A stretch of 64,000 nucleotides of DNA from Cotesia glomerata (lineage: Eukaryota; Arthropoda; Insecta; Hymenoptera; Braconidae), in contig NC_058160.1 in NCBI RefSeq assembly GCF_020080835.1, forward strand, positions 11,244,047-11,308,046. Reading direction: 5' to 3'. The notes beneath the pieces were generated by a model. That model worked only from the letters and a program-made list of their open reading frames with translations. It ran no database searches and was not told where the DNA came from. This document shows positions 24,479 through 33,974 of the stretch, piece by piece (the first letter of the stretch is position 1; the number at the start of each line of letters is the position of its first letter). The translations under genes and the position numbers were made by a program.

Positions 24479-24481
<3 letters not shown>
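21702..24481. mobile_element. Long-TIR hAT-like element, deleted derivative
   Basis: The left end is TAGGGTGCTTTTTTTTTTG and the right end, read inward, TAGGCTGCTTTTTTTTTTTG. Inverted arms of about 540 bp (21702-22240 and 23936-24481) are nearly identical. It is flanked by ATATATAT on both sides, uninformative in (TA)n DNA but consistent with 8 bp. Between the arms lies a two-exon gene homologous to the N-terminal part of the transposase at 51759-54504, without the catalytic domain. Confidence 0.85.
22708..23957 (+). pseudogene. Transposase N-terminal domain-only gene, two exons
   Basis: It starts MSEKIG (the full gene on the other element starts MSKEIP). Shared blocks: KLPSYRDLLNFL versus KLPTLKEVMCVF, and KLFDISNSTM..FLNECQKG versus ILFDIVNQKS..YLNQKRE. 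Frameshifts lie in a T6 run near 22808 and an A6 run near 22993. Exon 1 reads on to GT near 23250, and the acceptor AG is near 23818. Exon 2 ends with a basic tail PPKKKKINIF and a stop that lies inside the start of the right TIR. It may be a DNA-binding or repressor form, but that is speculation, and with two frameshifts it is probably dead. Confidence 0.65.
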
Positions 24482-24531
<50 letters not shown>

Positions 24532-25597
24532 AATATATAAAATTCTCGTGTCACAGTTTTCGTTGCCATACTCCTCCGAAACGGCTTGACCGATTTTGAT
24601 GAAATTTTTTGTGCTTATCCGGTATCTATAAGAATCGGCCAACATCTATTTTTCATCCCCCTAAATGTTAGGGGTAGTCCACCCCTAAATTTTTTTTTTA
24701 TTTTTTAGACAAAATTTTTAATTTCTATTTTTTTATGATACAACATACAAAAATACATACAATCCTCAATTTTCACCCTTCTACGATGAACCCTTATTTT
24801 TTAATAGCCATTTTAGTAATTTAATCATTTTTCCTCTCCGGTCGAAAACTGATCAATCTTCATTTAATTAGTTATCCCCGCCAGATGTCTACAGGTGTCA
24901 CTTCTGATCCAGTAAACAGCACGGAGTAGGGATGAGAACGAAGCCGGTCTCCTTTCTTTCTCACTCCCTACACAGTTGTCGGCCATCATTATTGTTTATG
25001 CATCAAGTGTAGTAGTAACGTTGACAATTACTATTTTGCTATTTCAGTGTAACTCTCATATGAAATTTTAATCATTCCTATTTTATCAATAATAATTAAA
25101 TTATCAATTTTGAGTGTATTTTGCACGATTAGCTAATCAAGTGATTTTATAACCTCAAAAGTACTCAACACGTGACACGAGCTTCCAATAACAACGGATT
25201 TTGTGTTGTAAGTATACTTTTTTTTATTTATATCGAAAATGTTGTTGATCTTATAAAAATGTAATTTTAATTTAATTTTATTAAAACAATGTAATTGAAC
25301 AATTAAGATTTTCATAGTTTCCAAAAAATCAATCATTATGAATCTTTATTTTGAAATGTCAATGGAAATATTGGTTGCATTAAAAAATAATAAGAGACAA
25401 TGTTTTCATAAAATTTAATTTTTTACTTTTGTTTGAAAAATTTTTCCATAAAACTTATATTTTTGTTATAATTTCATAAATTAAAACTAATCATTTCAAA
25501 ACTGCGGCAAAAATCCTGGCCCTAATTATACTTTTAACATTTTTCATCATTAAATAATTTCATTAATTCTATTTATGTATGTTTTGTACAGTGAGCA

Positions 25598-26206
25598 ATG
25601 CCAAGAAAACGCAAAGGGGCTGATTTGAGCCGCAGTACAAGTAAAGCTCGAAACTTGCAAAATAGCAGATCCGAAAAAACAGAAAAACAAATCCAGCAAC
25701 AAAATACTGATGCACGTGTCAGAATGGCGCAATTGCATCAAGAAGAGCCAGAAGATACACGAGCTGAACGCAATGAAGTCAGAAGATTAGAACAACGACA
25801 ATCACGCCGTTTCACAGTCAATAGACGAAGAACAAATGACCAACAACGACAACAGGTACATCGAGCAAAAATTAATGAAAAACGTGATCGAAGCCAGGAT
25901 TTTTAATGGCAAGTTCAGAGGTGAAAATATACTTATACCACGGATTCCTTTTATACCTACAGATGTGCCAATTCAATTCAAACGTATTCAGTTTCTGATT
26001 AGATTGGCATTTGCAATGACTATCAACAAATCCCAAGGTCAAACGATGTCTGTTTGTGGATGAGATTTGAGAACACCATGTTTTTCACACGGACAATTAT
26101 ACGTGGCATGCTCTCGAGTGGGTAAACCATCTAGTTTGTTTGTGTTAGCTAAAGATGGACTAACAAAAAATATTGTTCACGCTATAGCATTAAGAGATTG
26201 ATATTG
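25598..26206 (+). pseudogene. Helitron Rep/helicase remnant, central part deleted
   Basis: Residues 1-90 or so are the Arg/Gln-rich N-terminus (MPRKRKGADLSRS..). In another frame from about 25880 comes the C-terminal helicase: IPRIPFIPTD, FAMTINKSQGQTM, a TGA at 26061-26063, then CFSHGQLYVACSRVG and a terminal ALRD. The rolling-circle Rep motifs and helicase motifs I-IV are gone, so the junction near 25884 marks a deletion of several kb. The element could move only with help. Confidence 0.8.
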
Positions 26207-26240
26207 TTTAATAGTGTTACTGTCGTAATTGTTTAATTAA

Positions 26241-26698
26241 TGTAATATCAAAAATAAAAAGAATATACACCAAAAGCGTAGGCCATCAGGTAGTATTTAA
26301 GTCTAGCTGTAAGATACGATATCTGGAGTGTATGAGTGCAAGAGAGAAAGAATGAGAACGAGAGTATGTACTAAGGTACGTAGGTATGATTTTTGAGAGA
26401 TGTCGGAGTAAGTACGAAGAGTGGGAAAAGGGGATGAGTGCTGAGGGTCAGTTGACCTGTGTGTAAAAGTTAGTTCTATACGAGCATTTGACAAAGACGT
26501 GCCATTTTCTTGTAAGACATTGTTCTAAATAAACTTACAATCATCTTAGATTCGACTAGTCATCACTTCTAGAAATAAGAATTTTATCCCTAGTTGGACT
26601 CTGTTATGCAATAGTGTGTTAAGTACATAGGATTTCTATAGCACTTAACACATTAATGCATAACAGTGTCCAGTTATCCATCTACAGGGGATATCACA
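26241..26698 (+). repeat. 5' LTR (458 bp, contains a MITE)
   Basis: Same sequence as the 3' LTR plus an 80-bp addition (76-bp MITE and 4-bp TSD). It ends CAGGGGATATCACA. Confidence 0.95.
26596..26671. mobile_element. 76-bp MITE inside 5' LTR
   Basis: Inverted ends GGACTCTGTTATGCA and TGCATAACAGTGTCC; flanked by AGTT (26592-26595 and 26672-26675). The 3' LTR has one AGTT and no insert. The arms almost meet, leaving a short loop. The superfamily is not assigned; a 4-bp duplication fits several. Confidence 0.9.
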
Positions 26699-26701
26699 TT
26701 T

Positions 26702-26719
26702 TGGGGGCTCGTGCCAGGA
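26702..26719 (+). promoter_or_regulatory. Primer-binding site, tRNA-Pro-like
   Basis: TGGGGGCTCGT lies 3 bp after the 5' LTR. It matches the complement of a tRNA-Pro 3' end for about 11 bases, then differs by an inserted base. Confidence 0.65.
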
Positions 26720-26786
26720 TCTAGAGTGTAGTGACAGTGTGAATTTTAAAAGTTGAAAGTTTTCTTGACAGTGTAGTGATATAGAA

Positions 26787-27852
26787 ATGGGAGACAATGG
26801 TGTAGTGGGTTTGACCGACGAAGAAGTGGCACGAATGACCATACCGGAGCTAAAAGACGAGCTCAGAGGACGACGCCTCAGGTTGACAGGTCGAAAGCGT
26901 GAACTTCTACAGCGGTTGAAGGCTGCGTTGAGATTAGAACGGGAACACGGTGCGCGAGAAGACGACGACGAAGAAGCTAACGACGATGACGACGCCGAAG
27001 ATGAAGAAGAAGAAGAAGCCGAAGGGGACCTGGAAGACGCCGAGGTCATCCCGGAGGGAAACGACGAAGAAGACGATCAAAACGACCGTGCAACTCCTGT
27101 TATTCGATGATGTGGACCGAAAAGACCCAGCCGCACTCTGTTAAGGCTTGTAGACGTTGAGAACTCATTGGAGAAGTTCAGCGGGGATGATTTATTAAAT
27201 GTTTGCCGTTGGATTGAAGATTTTGAAGAAATGTCAGAAGTATGTGGGTGGACTGACGCTCACAAGGTCGCGTTTGGAAAGAAGTTGCTGACGGGCTCAG
27301 CGCTGGCTTTTGTGCGACAAGAAAAGTGTGCGAAAACGTGGGCAAAGCTCAAAAAAGCCCTGAAGGACGAATTTGAGGACGAAGTGACCGACCAGCAGAT
27401 TCACCTAGAGCTGGCGCAAAGAAAGAAGAAAGCTGATGAGACTTTACAGCAATTCATGTACGCTATGCGTGAAATTGCAGGGCAAGGAACAGTGGATACA
27501 AGATCATTAATTGGATATGTTATTCAAGGCATCCCCGACGAAGTAACGAACAAAAGTGTATTGTATGGTGCCAAAACGATGCAGGAATTAAAAGATCGTT
27601 TCAAGCAGTACGAAGCGATGAAGAGAGATATGAAACCGAAGTCGAGGCTCATCGAGAAGAAGGACGACAAAACGAAAAAGCCGAAAAAAAAGGTTATCCG
27701 AAGAAACGAGCAGCTGGTGAGAAAAGTGACAAAACGAGGTGTTATAATTGTGGGTGCGAAGATCACGTCAGTGCGGAGTGTCCTGATAAGGAAAAAGGTG
27801 TGAAGTGTTTTAATTGCAATGAGTTTGGGCACATCGCGGCGCGGTGCCCAGA
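26787..27852 (+). pseudogene. gag: gypsy gag with N-terminal SAP domain
   Basis: The capsid precursor packages the RNA in cytoplasmic particles. The start is ATG at 26787. Residues about 15-47 form a SAP motif (MTIPELKDELRGRRLRLTG, then KRELLQRLKAAL), followed by a long Asp/Glu tract. TGA at 27108-27110 interrupts the frame, which otherwise runs on into the capsid region (WIEDFEEMSEVCGW, ETLQQFMYAMREIA). Two CCHC knuckles follow in another frame (27740-27845: CYNCGCEDHVSAEC and CFNCNEFGHIAARC). The shift falls at an A8 run near 27684. SAP usually binds DNA and is not a usual gag part. The apparent start at 27168 is TTG and not a real start. Confidence 0.85.
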
Positions 27853-30800
27853 AAAAAAAACAATCATATGTGATTTCAAGACCGGAAAAGAAGAAATATA
27901 TGAAAGAAGTGTCGATAGAGGACTGTAAGTTTATAGCGTTACTGGATACAGGTAGTGATCTCACCTTTATAAGATCGGATGAGTATGCGAGATTAGGATC
28001 ACCACCACTAGGTAATTGTAAACTTGAATTTGAAGGGTTTGGTTCGACTGGCATTGAAACTTGGGGCGAATTTACGAGAGTAATGAATGTCGATGGATCC
28101 AATTTCATTGTAACTTTGCATGTAGTATCAAACAAGATTTTGTCAAAACACAGCCTATTGTTAGGTACTGATTTCTTGGATCAAGTAGAATTGCGAGTCA
28201 AGCGGGGGGAAGTGAACTTTTTTCGGCTTGACGAACTGACTGACGAACACAAGGACAGCCCGGATATTTTTAGCATAAATCTAGTAGATAAAACTAAGGA
28301 AGTAGATTTATCACACGTAAAAGGTCCACACTACCGTGAAGCTATCCGCGATATTATTAGGGAGTACAAACCAGAAAAGACGCGAGACGTTGGGATAACC
28401 GCCAAAATCGTTTTGAAGAGTGATAAGCCGGTAGTAAGACGACCGCGTAGGCTAGCACCATGTGAGAAAAAAGAGGTCGACGATTTAATGAAGCAATGGA
28501 CAAATGAGGGCATTATAAGACCGTCAAATTCAGAATATGCAAGTCCTATAGTCGTAGTAAGAAAGAAAGATGGCTCCATCAGAGTCTGTGTTGATTTTCG
28601 TGAAGTAAATGAGCTTATTGAATGTCCACATTTTCCATTGCCATTAATTGACGACATTTTAGACGCGTTACAAGGGTTCAAGTATTTTACGACGCTGGAT
28701 CTAAAGAATGGGTTTTTCCATGTTAAAATGCACGAGGATAGTCGTAAATATACATCTTTTGTCACGCCAACGGGGCAGTATGAATTTTTAAAATTACCAT
28801 TCGGTTTAAAGATTTCTCCTATTATATTTCAAAAATATATTACTATGATTTTTAAAGAGCTTATAGATAAGGGTATTCTTATAGTTTATATGAACGATAT
28901 TGTTATTCTTGCGAGAAATCTAAAAGAAGCATGGGAACGTTTACTTACGGTAATAAAAATAGCCGAACAGTATGGGTTGGTTATAAACTGGGAAAAATGT
29001 CGTTTTCTATTGACAGAAATTGAGTATTTGGGGTATGTTGTTTCAGAAAACACCATAAAACCGTCTACTCATAAAACTAAGGCCGTTGCTAATTTTCCCA
29101 AACCAACATCTGTTAAAAAGGTTCAAAGTTTCTTGGGACTTACGGGGTATTTCCGAAAGTTTATTAGGGGTTACGCGAAGATTGCTAAGCCGTTAACAGA
29201 TTTGTTAAAGAAAGACGTAAGATTCCATTTTGGAGACCAAGAGACTGAAGCATACGAGACCTTGAAGACAGCACTTACCAATGGTCCTGTGTTAAAATTA
29301 TACAGAATAGGGGCCAAGACTGAATTGCACACAGATGCGTCTATGGAAGGGTACGGGGCAATATTGATGCAATTAAATCCAGATGACAGGAAATCCCATC
29401 CGGTTTATTTTGCCAGTGGAAAAACAACTCCTGCAGAGTCCAAGTATACTAGTTATGAGTTAGAAGTACTAGCTATTATAAAAGCATTAGTTAAGTTTAG
29501 AGTGTATTTGTTGCCTATACCATTTACTATTGTAACTGATTGTCAAGCGTTTACGATGACGATGAAAAAGAAAGATATGTGTTTGCGTGTTGCCAGATGG
29601 GCTTTGTTGTTGGGTGATTTTAAATATCAAGTACAGCATCGGCCAGGTAAAAGTATGCAGCATGTCGATGCTTTAAGCCGAAATCCATTGCCGAGTATTA
29701 TGTATGTAAGTGAGAGTGAAGGTGGGCTGATTGCACGTTTAAGAAGTGCACAAAACAAGGACAACGAAGTCCGTAAGCTGATAGATGCCGTAACGTGTAG
29801 CCAGACCGATGGGTATGCTATTAGAAATAATATTTTGTACAAAAATTGTAAAGACGATTTGTTAATTGTAGTACCTAAGGCCATGCAGACTCAGGTAGTC
29901 AGGCAGGCACACGAGCGTGGCCACTTTGGGGTCACAAAAACCGAAGCAATTATCAAGCAAGACTTCTGGTTTAAGGGGCTACGAGAAAAGGTCGAGCACG
30001 TGATAGCAAATTGTTTAGATTGCATTTTAGCTGAGCGGAAGTTGGGTAAACAAGAAGGGTATTTAAACCCTTTGGACAAAGGAGACACGCCGTTGGACAC
30101 CTACCATATTGACCATGTGGGCCCGATGACTGCTACAAAGAAAAGATACGTGCACATTTTTGTAGTTGTAGATGCATTTACAAAGTTTACGTGGCTTTAT
30201 CCTACCAGATCTACCGATGCAGCAGAGGTATTAGACAGATTGATGAAGCAAGCTGCTGTGTTTGGGAATCCAAAACGAATCATCTCTGACCGAGGAACAG
30301 CGTTTACATCTAATGCGTTCAAGGACTATTGTACCAAGGAGGGCATTTACCATTCACTAATTACGACAGGAGTTCCCAGGGGGAACGGGCAGGTAGAGAA
30401 AGTTAACCGAACCCTCATACCATTGTTAACAAAATTGACAGCGCCAAATCCAGATGATTGGTATAAGCACGTTGATAAAGTGCAAAAGTTTTTGAATTCT
30501 ACGGTTAACCGAAGCACTGGGAAAACGCCATTTCAGTTGCTTGTTGGAGTAGATATGCGGCTCAAAGAAGATGTTCAAATTAGGGAGTTAATTGAAGCAG
30601 AGTGGATGACGCAATTTGAAGAAAACCGATGTGCGTTACGTGAGGAGGCAGTAAAGGCGATAACCGAAGCCCAAGAAAGAAACAGAAGAAACTATAACAA
30701 AGGAAGAAAGGATGCCAAGCAGTATGAGAGTGGCGATTTAGTGGCCATAAAAAGGACGCAGTTTGGAGCGGGTCTAAAACTGAAAGGTAAATTTTTGGGT

Positions 30801-30968
30801 CCGTATCGCGTAGTGCGGGCGTTGCGGAATGACCGCTACACGGTTCAAAAGGTTGGGGAGCATGAGGGCCCAAATCAAACGTCAACGACTGCCGATTTTA
30901 TGAAGCTTTGGACTGCCAACGACGAGGATGAAGATTCAAACAGCAGCGAGGTAGAAGAAGACATCTGA
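27819..30968 (+). CDS. pol: gypsy pol polyprotein (PR-RT-RNaseH-IN)
   Basis: 1049 codons open. Protease LLDTGSDLTF at residues 41-50; RT with RVCVDFREVNEL and LPFGLKISP; the active-site box reads YMND at 357-360 (AAC at 28893), so the first catalytic Asp is Asn. RNase H TELHTDAS and YTSYELEVLAII. Integrase zinc motif H..H..CxxC (about 690-740), the core Asp in YHIDHVG, Asp in IISDRGTAF and Glu in NGQVEKVN, and a C-terminal GPYRV motif. It overlaps gag's knuckle frame; an A9 run at about 27850 lies where the frames must join. It ends 28 bp before the 3' LTR. Unbroken but probably without RT activity. Confidence 0.93.
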   Translation: MSLGTSRRGAQKKKQSYVISRPEKKKYMKEVSIEDCKFIALLDTGSDLTFIRSDEYARLGSPPLGNCKLEFEGFGSTGIETWGEFTRVMNVDGSNFIVTLHVVSNKILSKHSLLLGTDFLDQVELRVKRGEVNFFRLDELTDEHKDSPDIFSINLVDKTKEVDLSHVKGPHYREAIRDIIREYKPEKTRDVGITAKIVLKSDKPVVRRPRRLAPCEKKEVDDLMKQWTNEGIIRPSNSEYASPIVVVRKKDGSIRVCVDFREVNELIECPHFPLPLIDDILDALQGFKYFTTLDLKNGFFHVKMHEDSRKYTSFVTPTGQYEFLKLPFGLKISPIIFQKYITMIFKELIDKGILIVYMNDIVILARNLKEAWERLLTVIKIAEQYGLVINWEKCRFLLTEIEYLGYVVSENTIKPSTHKTKAVANFPKPTSVKKVQSFLGLTGYFRKFIRGYAKIAKPLTDLLKKDVRFHFGDQETEAYETLKTALTNGPVLKLYRIGAKTELHTDASMEGYGAILMQLNPDDRKSHPVYFASGKTTPAESKYTSYELEVLAIIKALVKFRVYLLPIPFTIVTDCQAFTMTMKKKDMCLRVARWALLLGDFKYQVQHRPGKSMQHVDALSRNPLPSIMYVSESEGGLIARLRSAQNKDNEVRKLIDAVTCSQTDGYAIRNNILYKNCKDDLLIVVPKAMQTQVVRQAHERGHFGVTKTEAIIKQDFWFKGLREKVEHVIANCLDCILAERKLGKQEGYLNPLDKGDTPLDTYHIDHVGPMTATKKRYVHIFVVVDAFTKFTWLYPTRSTDAAEVLDRLMKQAAVFGNPKRIISDRGTAFTSNAFKDYCTKEGIYHSLITTGVPRGNGQVEKVNRTLIPLLTKLTAPNPDDWYKHVDKVQKFLNSTVNRSTGKTPFQLLVGVDMRLKEDVQIRELIEAEWMTQFEENRCALREEAVKAITEAQERNRRNYNKGRKDAKQYESGDLVAIKRTQFGAGLKLKGKFLGPYRVVRALRNDRYTVQKVGEHEGPNQTSTTADFMKLWTANDEDEDSNSSEVEEDI

Positions 30969-30996
30969 GGGCAGATGTCCTTGCAGGATGGCCGAG

Positions 30997-31374
30997 TGTA
31001 ATATCAAAAATAAAAAGAATATACGCCAAAAGCGTAGGCCATCAGGTAGTATTTAAGTCTAGCTGTAAGATACGATATCTGGAGTGTATGAGTGCAAGAG
31101 AGAAAGAATGAGAACGAGAGTATGTACTAAGGTACGTAGGTATGATTTTTGAGAGATGTCGGAGTAAGTACGAAGAGTGGGAAAAGGGGATGAGTGCTGA
31201 GGGTCAGTTGACCTGTGTGTAAAAGTTAGTTCTATACGAGCATTTGACAAAGACGTGCCATTTTCTTGTAAGACATTGTTCTAAATAAACTTACAATCAT
31301 TTTAGATTCGACTAGTCATCACTTCTAGAAATAAGAACCTTATCCCTAGTTATCCATCTACAGGGGATATCACA
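30997..31374 (+). repeat. 3' LTR (378 bp)
   Basis: Matches the 5' LTR with about four substitutions. The sequence just upstream (GCAGGATGGCCGAG) is a weak polypurine tract. Confidence 0.95.
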
Positions 31375-31626
31375 TTAATGATATATAATTTTAAGGAATA
31401 AATTATAATAACTTAAAAATAATGTTTGCCTTTTGTTAATTTTATATTCCCTCATCGTTCACAGCACTCCATGCTTATTTCACGCATATACCACATTCTT
31501 ACATACATACAATATACACATTCTAACATACATACATACTTACAATAAGTAAGCTATTTTTTGTCTACACTAGAAATTACTAGGAAATTATTTATATGGC
31601 AAAACAACGTTTGCCGGGTCAGCTAG

Positions 31627-31657
<31 letters not shown>

Positions 31658-32076
31658 GATATAACGCGGCTTGTCACGACGATAGCGTCGCCAATTTACA
31701 AAGGATCTCAACCAAACTCAACATACTTATTCTACAGATAAATACCGGAGTCAAGTTCGAAGATGAGCTTAATCGGTCAAGTAATTTAGTAATGCCAGGA
31801 TTTCAAAATTTTTAAAATCATAAAAACTCATATTTCTTCACATTCTTACTCGAATAACTTTTGAATGGTATAACTTATTGAAACTTTGTAAATTGCATCT
31901 AAAAGCTCTTTAAATAAGCTTCAATTTGAGTACTATATCATATGTGTAGTCTCAAAATTATGTCCTTTTCCACTATGCCCATTATGAAATTTGCTACTGT
32001 ACTGGTTTTAGTATTTTTCTGTCGATATATATTTTTGTCAATTGCATAGAAGTTAAAAGCCCTAGTTTTGTATACA
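31627..32076. other. (TA)n then noncoding sequence
   Basis: 31627-31655 is (TA)n, the Helitron's target. Afterwards comes CGGATATAACGCGGCTTGTC and AT-rich DNA resembling the start of another Helitron-like unit. No gene seen. Confidence 0.4.
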
Positions 32077-32877
32077 ATCCTCGTTATATTTTTTTCTATT
32101 TATGATGAAATCTACTTCCATTTCGGCTGCCGAATGGTCTTTTTTATACTCGAAGCCAATATTTCAGCCGCTTCTTTTGAGAGTTTAGCTTCTTTAACTA
32201 AATCATTCAGATGTTTTTGGTCGTGTGTTTCTGGCTTTTTCTCTTCACCGATCGGCTTGTACTCTTCTTCACTGCTCGAAGAAACTTATTCATCAGGTTC
32301 ACTGGAATCGGATTCACTGCAGTAGCAGACTGTTCGTCGTTTAGAGCTACATTCCAGGATCGACATCGACTTCCATTGTATCGAATTCACTGGTCAGGTT
32401 TTCATTTGACTTATCATCTTCTGTACCTTCTATAGAGTTTGCAACTGGTTGTTGGACACCTGAAGCAGGAGAATACGAAATTTTGTCCTCATGGATTCGG
32501 CCCGCAGTCTCAACTTTTGTCGTGCAAAAGTAGCATTCATTTGCACCAAGAGGCTTCTTTCATATAGCTGGAGTTTTAAATTTAAGTTTCCCCTTGTCCT
32601 GGTGCTTCTCAAATCAGTTAACCATGTTATAGCATGAACCTCAAACAACATTGGGTATCCAATTTTTTAAATTGTGAGCAACTTCCATATTGAAACACTT
32701 TTCATACAAAGTCACAAACCTGTTCGTGAATTTATTTGTATTTTTCATCCCAATGTATTTTGCACAAACGTAGCAAAAGAAATTAGGATTCTTAGAACAT
32801 TCATGATCGCCATGAGTACTAGAAGATTCAGCTAAATTTTGAGTAGAAGAAGCATTACAATCTATTAAAATAAACAA
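32077..32877 (-). pseudogene. Uncharacterised multicopy family, N-terminal part (copy B)
   Basis: Minus frame: HECSKNPNFFCYVCAKYIGMK, a helical stretch ending LKNWIPNVV; then in later frames ANECYFCTTKVETAGRIHEDK, an acidic stretch, and LNDLVKEAKLSKEAAEILASS. The paired CxxC motifs suggest zinc binding. The last block is equivalent to LSDIIHDLNLSKQGPKLLALR in the plus copy at about 35010, which ties this N-terminus to the family. Several stops and frameshifts are present. Assignment of the zinc part to the family rests on remembered resemblance to uncharacterised insect proteins. Confidence 0.6.
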
Positions 32878-32879
32878 AC

Positions 32880-33660
32880 CCCGTGCACTAGAATACCTGG
32901 TCCAATCGCAGGTGAGTCAGTCACCCTAGGGGTGATAACCCTTATACCTCCCCAGGCCTAAGTATGAAGGCTTTCCGACTTTAACGAGGACAATGTCAAC
33001 TCGTCTTCGGACACACTACGGCATCATTCTTATATTCTCATATTCTTTTGCTTCCCTACAAAACAGCGTGCCTTTGCTGGCTTCGATACCACGAAATGTT
33101 GACTAGCGAATCATTCTACACATCCCATTAAAGGGCAGTTATCATCGTAATCCAAACACTCCGTGGTAGCAGGTTTTTGCCGGTAAATGTACCTATTCAA
33201 TGTCCTGATGTTTTCTATTGTATCAAAGACAAAATTTATTCGATAAAAGACTTCAATAAGACACAATAAGTGGCAAATAAACATATTTGCGAATCAGTGA
33301 TGGATGCTACTGAGAGAAACAAAGCAGGAACTGCAATTTGATTATAACATACGGAAAATACTATTAGATAATGGATTTCATCGGTTTTTTTTTATTTTTC
33401 TCCGTTTTTTACAGTTTGACCCCCAATTTTGACTTCAGATTCGTGTTAAGCGGTAAAAAATACGTCGGAAAGTATATGTCGCACACCCAGCGCAGATCAC
33501 TTTTTTTTCTGGACTTGTGTAATTTTTTGAATGATATAAATTAATTATTATAAAACTAATTTTAATTATTCCCTTTAAATAGCCTTACATTTAGCCATTG
33601 ATCAATGAGAATATTGTTAATAACAGTTATTATTAGTAATTATCAAGTTATCAAGACGTG
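32880..33660. other. Nothing recognised
   Basis: Mixed-composition sequence with no coding signal on either strand and no repeat structure I could pair. Confidence 0.3.
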
Positions 33661-33664
33661 AGTA

Positions 33665-33842
33665 AAGATAAAAAAAAATTTGGAAAACGATTGACCCTAA
33701 CGGCCATCCCGGCAACTTCCCGCTAATTCCATACTTAAGCGCTTAAAATTGCACTTATTACTTTTTGCGCTTTTCGAGCTCATAAATATAATTTTCGTGT
33801 CATTTTGAGCTATCCAAGCTCATTCAAAAAATTATTATCGTT
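33665..33842 (-). repeat. TG-core repeat, right-end fragment
   Basis: Contains GGAAAACGATTGACCC, GCAACTTCCCGCTAATTCC, CGCTTAAAATTGCACTTAT and GAGCTC-type words as in the right end of full copies (minus orientation). Confidence 0.75.
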
Positions 33843-33901
33843 AAGACGTGAGTAAAGAAAAAAAAAAAGTAATTGTTCAATCAAAAAAAAAAAAAAAAAA
33901 T

Positions 33902-33973
33902 CTAAGTCCTGGATTTGAACTCGCGACTTTGCATACGCCAGGCAAAAGAATTACCCACAAGGCCATTGTGGCA
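33902..33973 (-). tRNA. tRNA-like sequence
   Basis: Minus strand with B box GAGTTCAAATCC and an A-box-like ATGGCCTTGTGGGTAA. Likely a pseudogene. Confidence 0.4.
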
Positions 33974-33974
33974 C

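Larger units (their letters stand above)
26241..31374 (+). mobile_element. Ty3/gypsy LTR retrotransposon, nearly complete
   Basis: LTRs 26241-26698 and 30997-31374 with TGTAATATC..GATATCACA ends; target duplication TTAA (26237-26240 and 31375-31378). Leader with primer-binding site, gag, then pol in order protease, RT, RNase H, integrase. There is no env. Outside an 80-bp insertion the LTRs differ at about four of 378 positions, so the insertion is recent. Confidence 0.95.
24529..31626 (+). mobile_element. Helitron, internally deleted and split by a gypsy element
   Basis: 5' end TCTAATATATAAAATTCTCG preceded by A; 3' end GCCGGGTCAGCTAG followed by T; the stem GGCAAA..TTTGCC lies just before it. 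It sits in (TA)n DNA. The coding remnant is the protein N-terminus joined to the helicase C-terminus. Excluding the gypsy element the Helitron is about 1.96 kb. Confidence 0.9.

Noticed and set aside
26303..26494. 63-codon frame present twice (also 31059-31250)
   Set aside because: It lies within the LTRs, antisense, and is repeated only because the LTRs are; no start context or motif.
27524..28135. Minus-strand 203-codon frame over gag-pol
   Set aside because: Antisense shadow of the gypsy genes without motifs.
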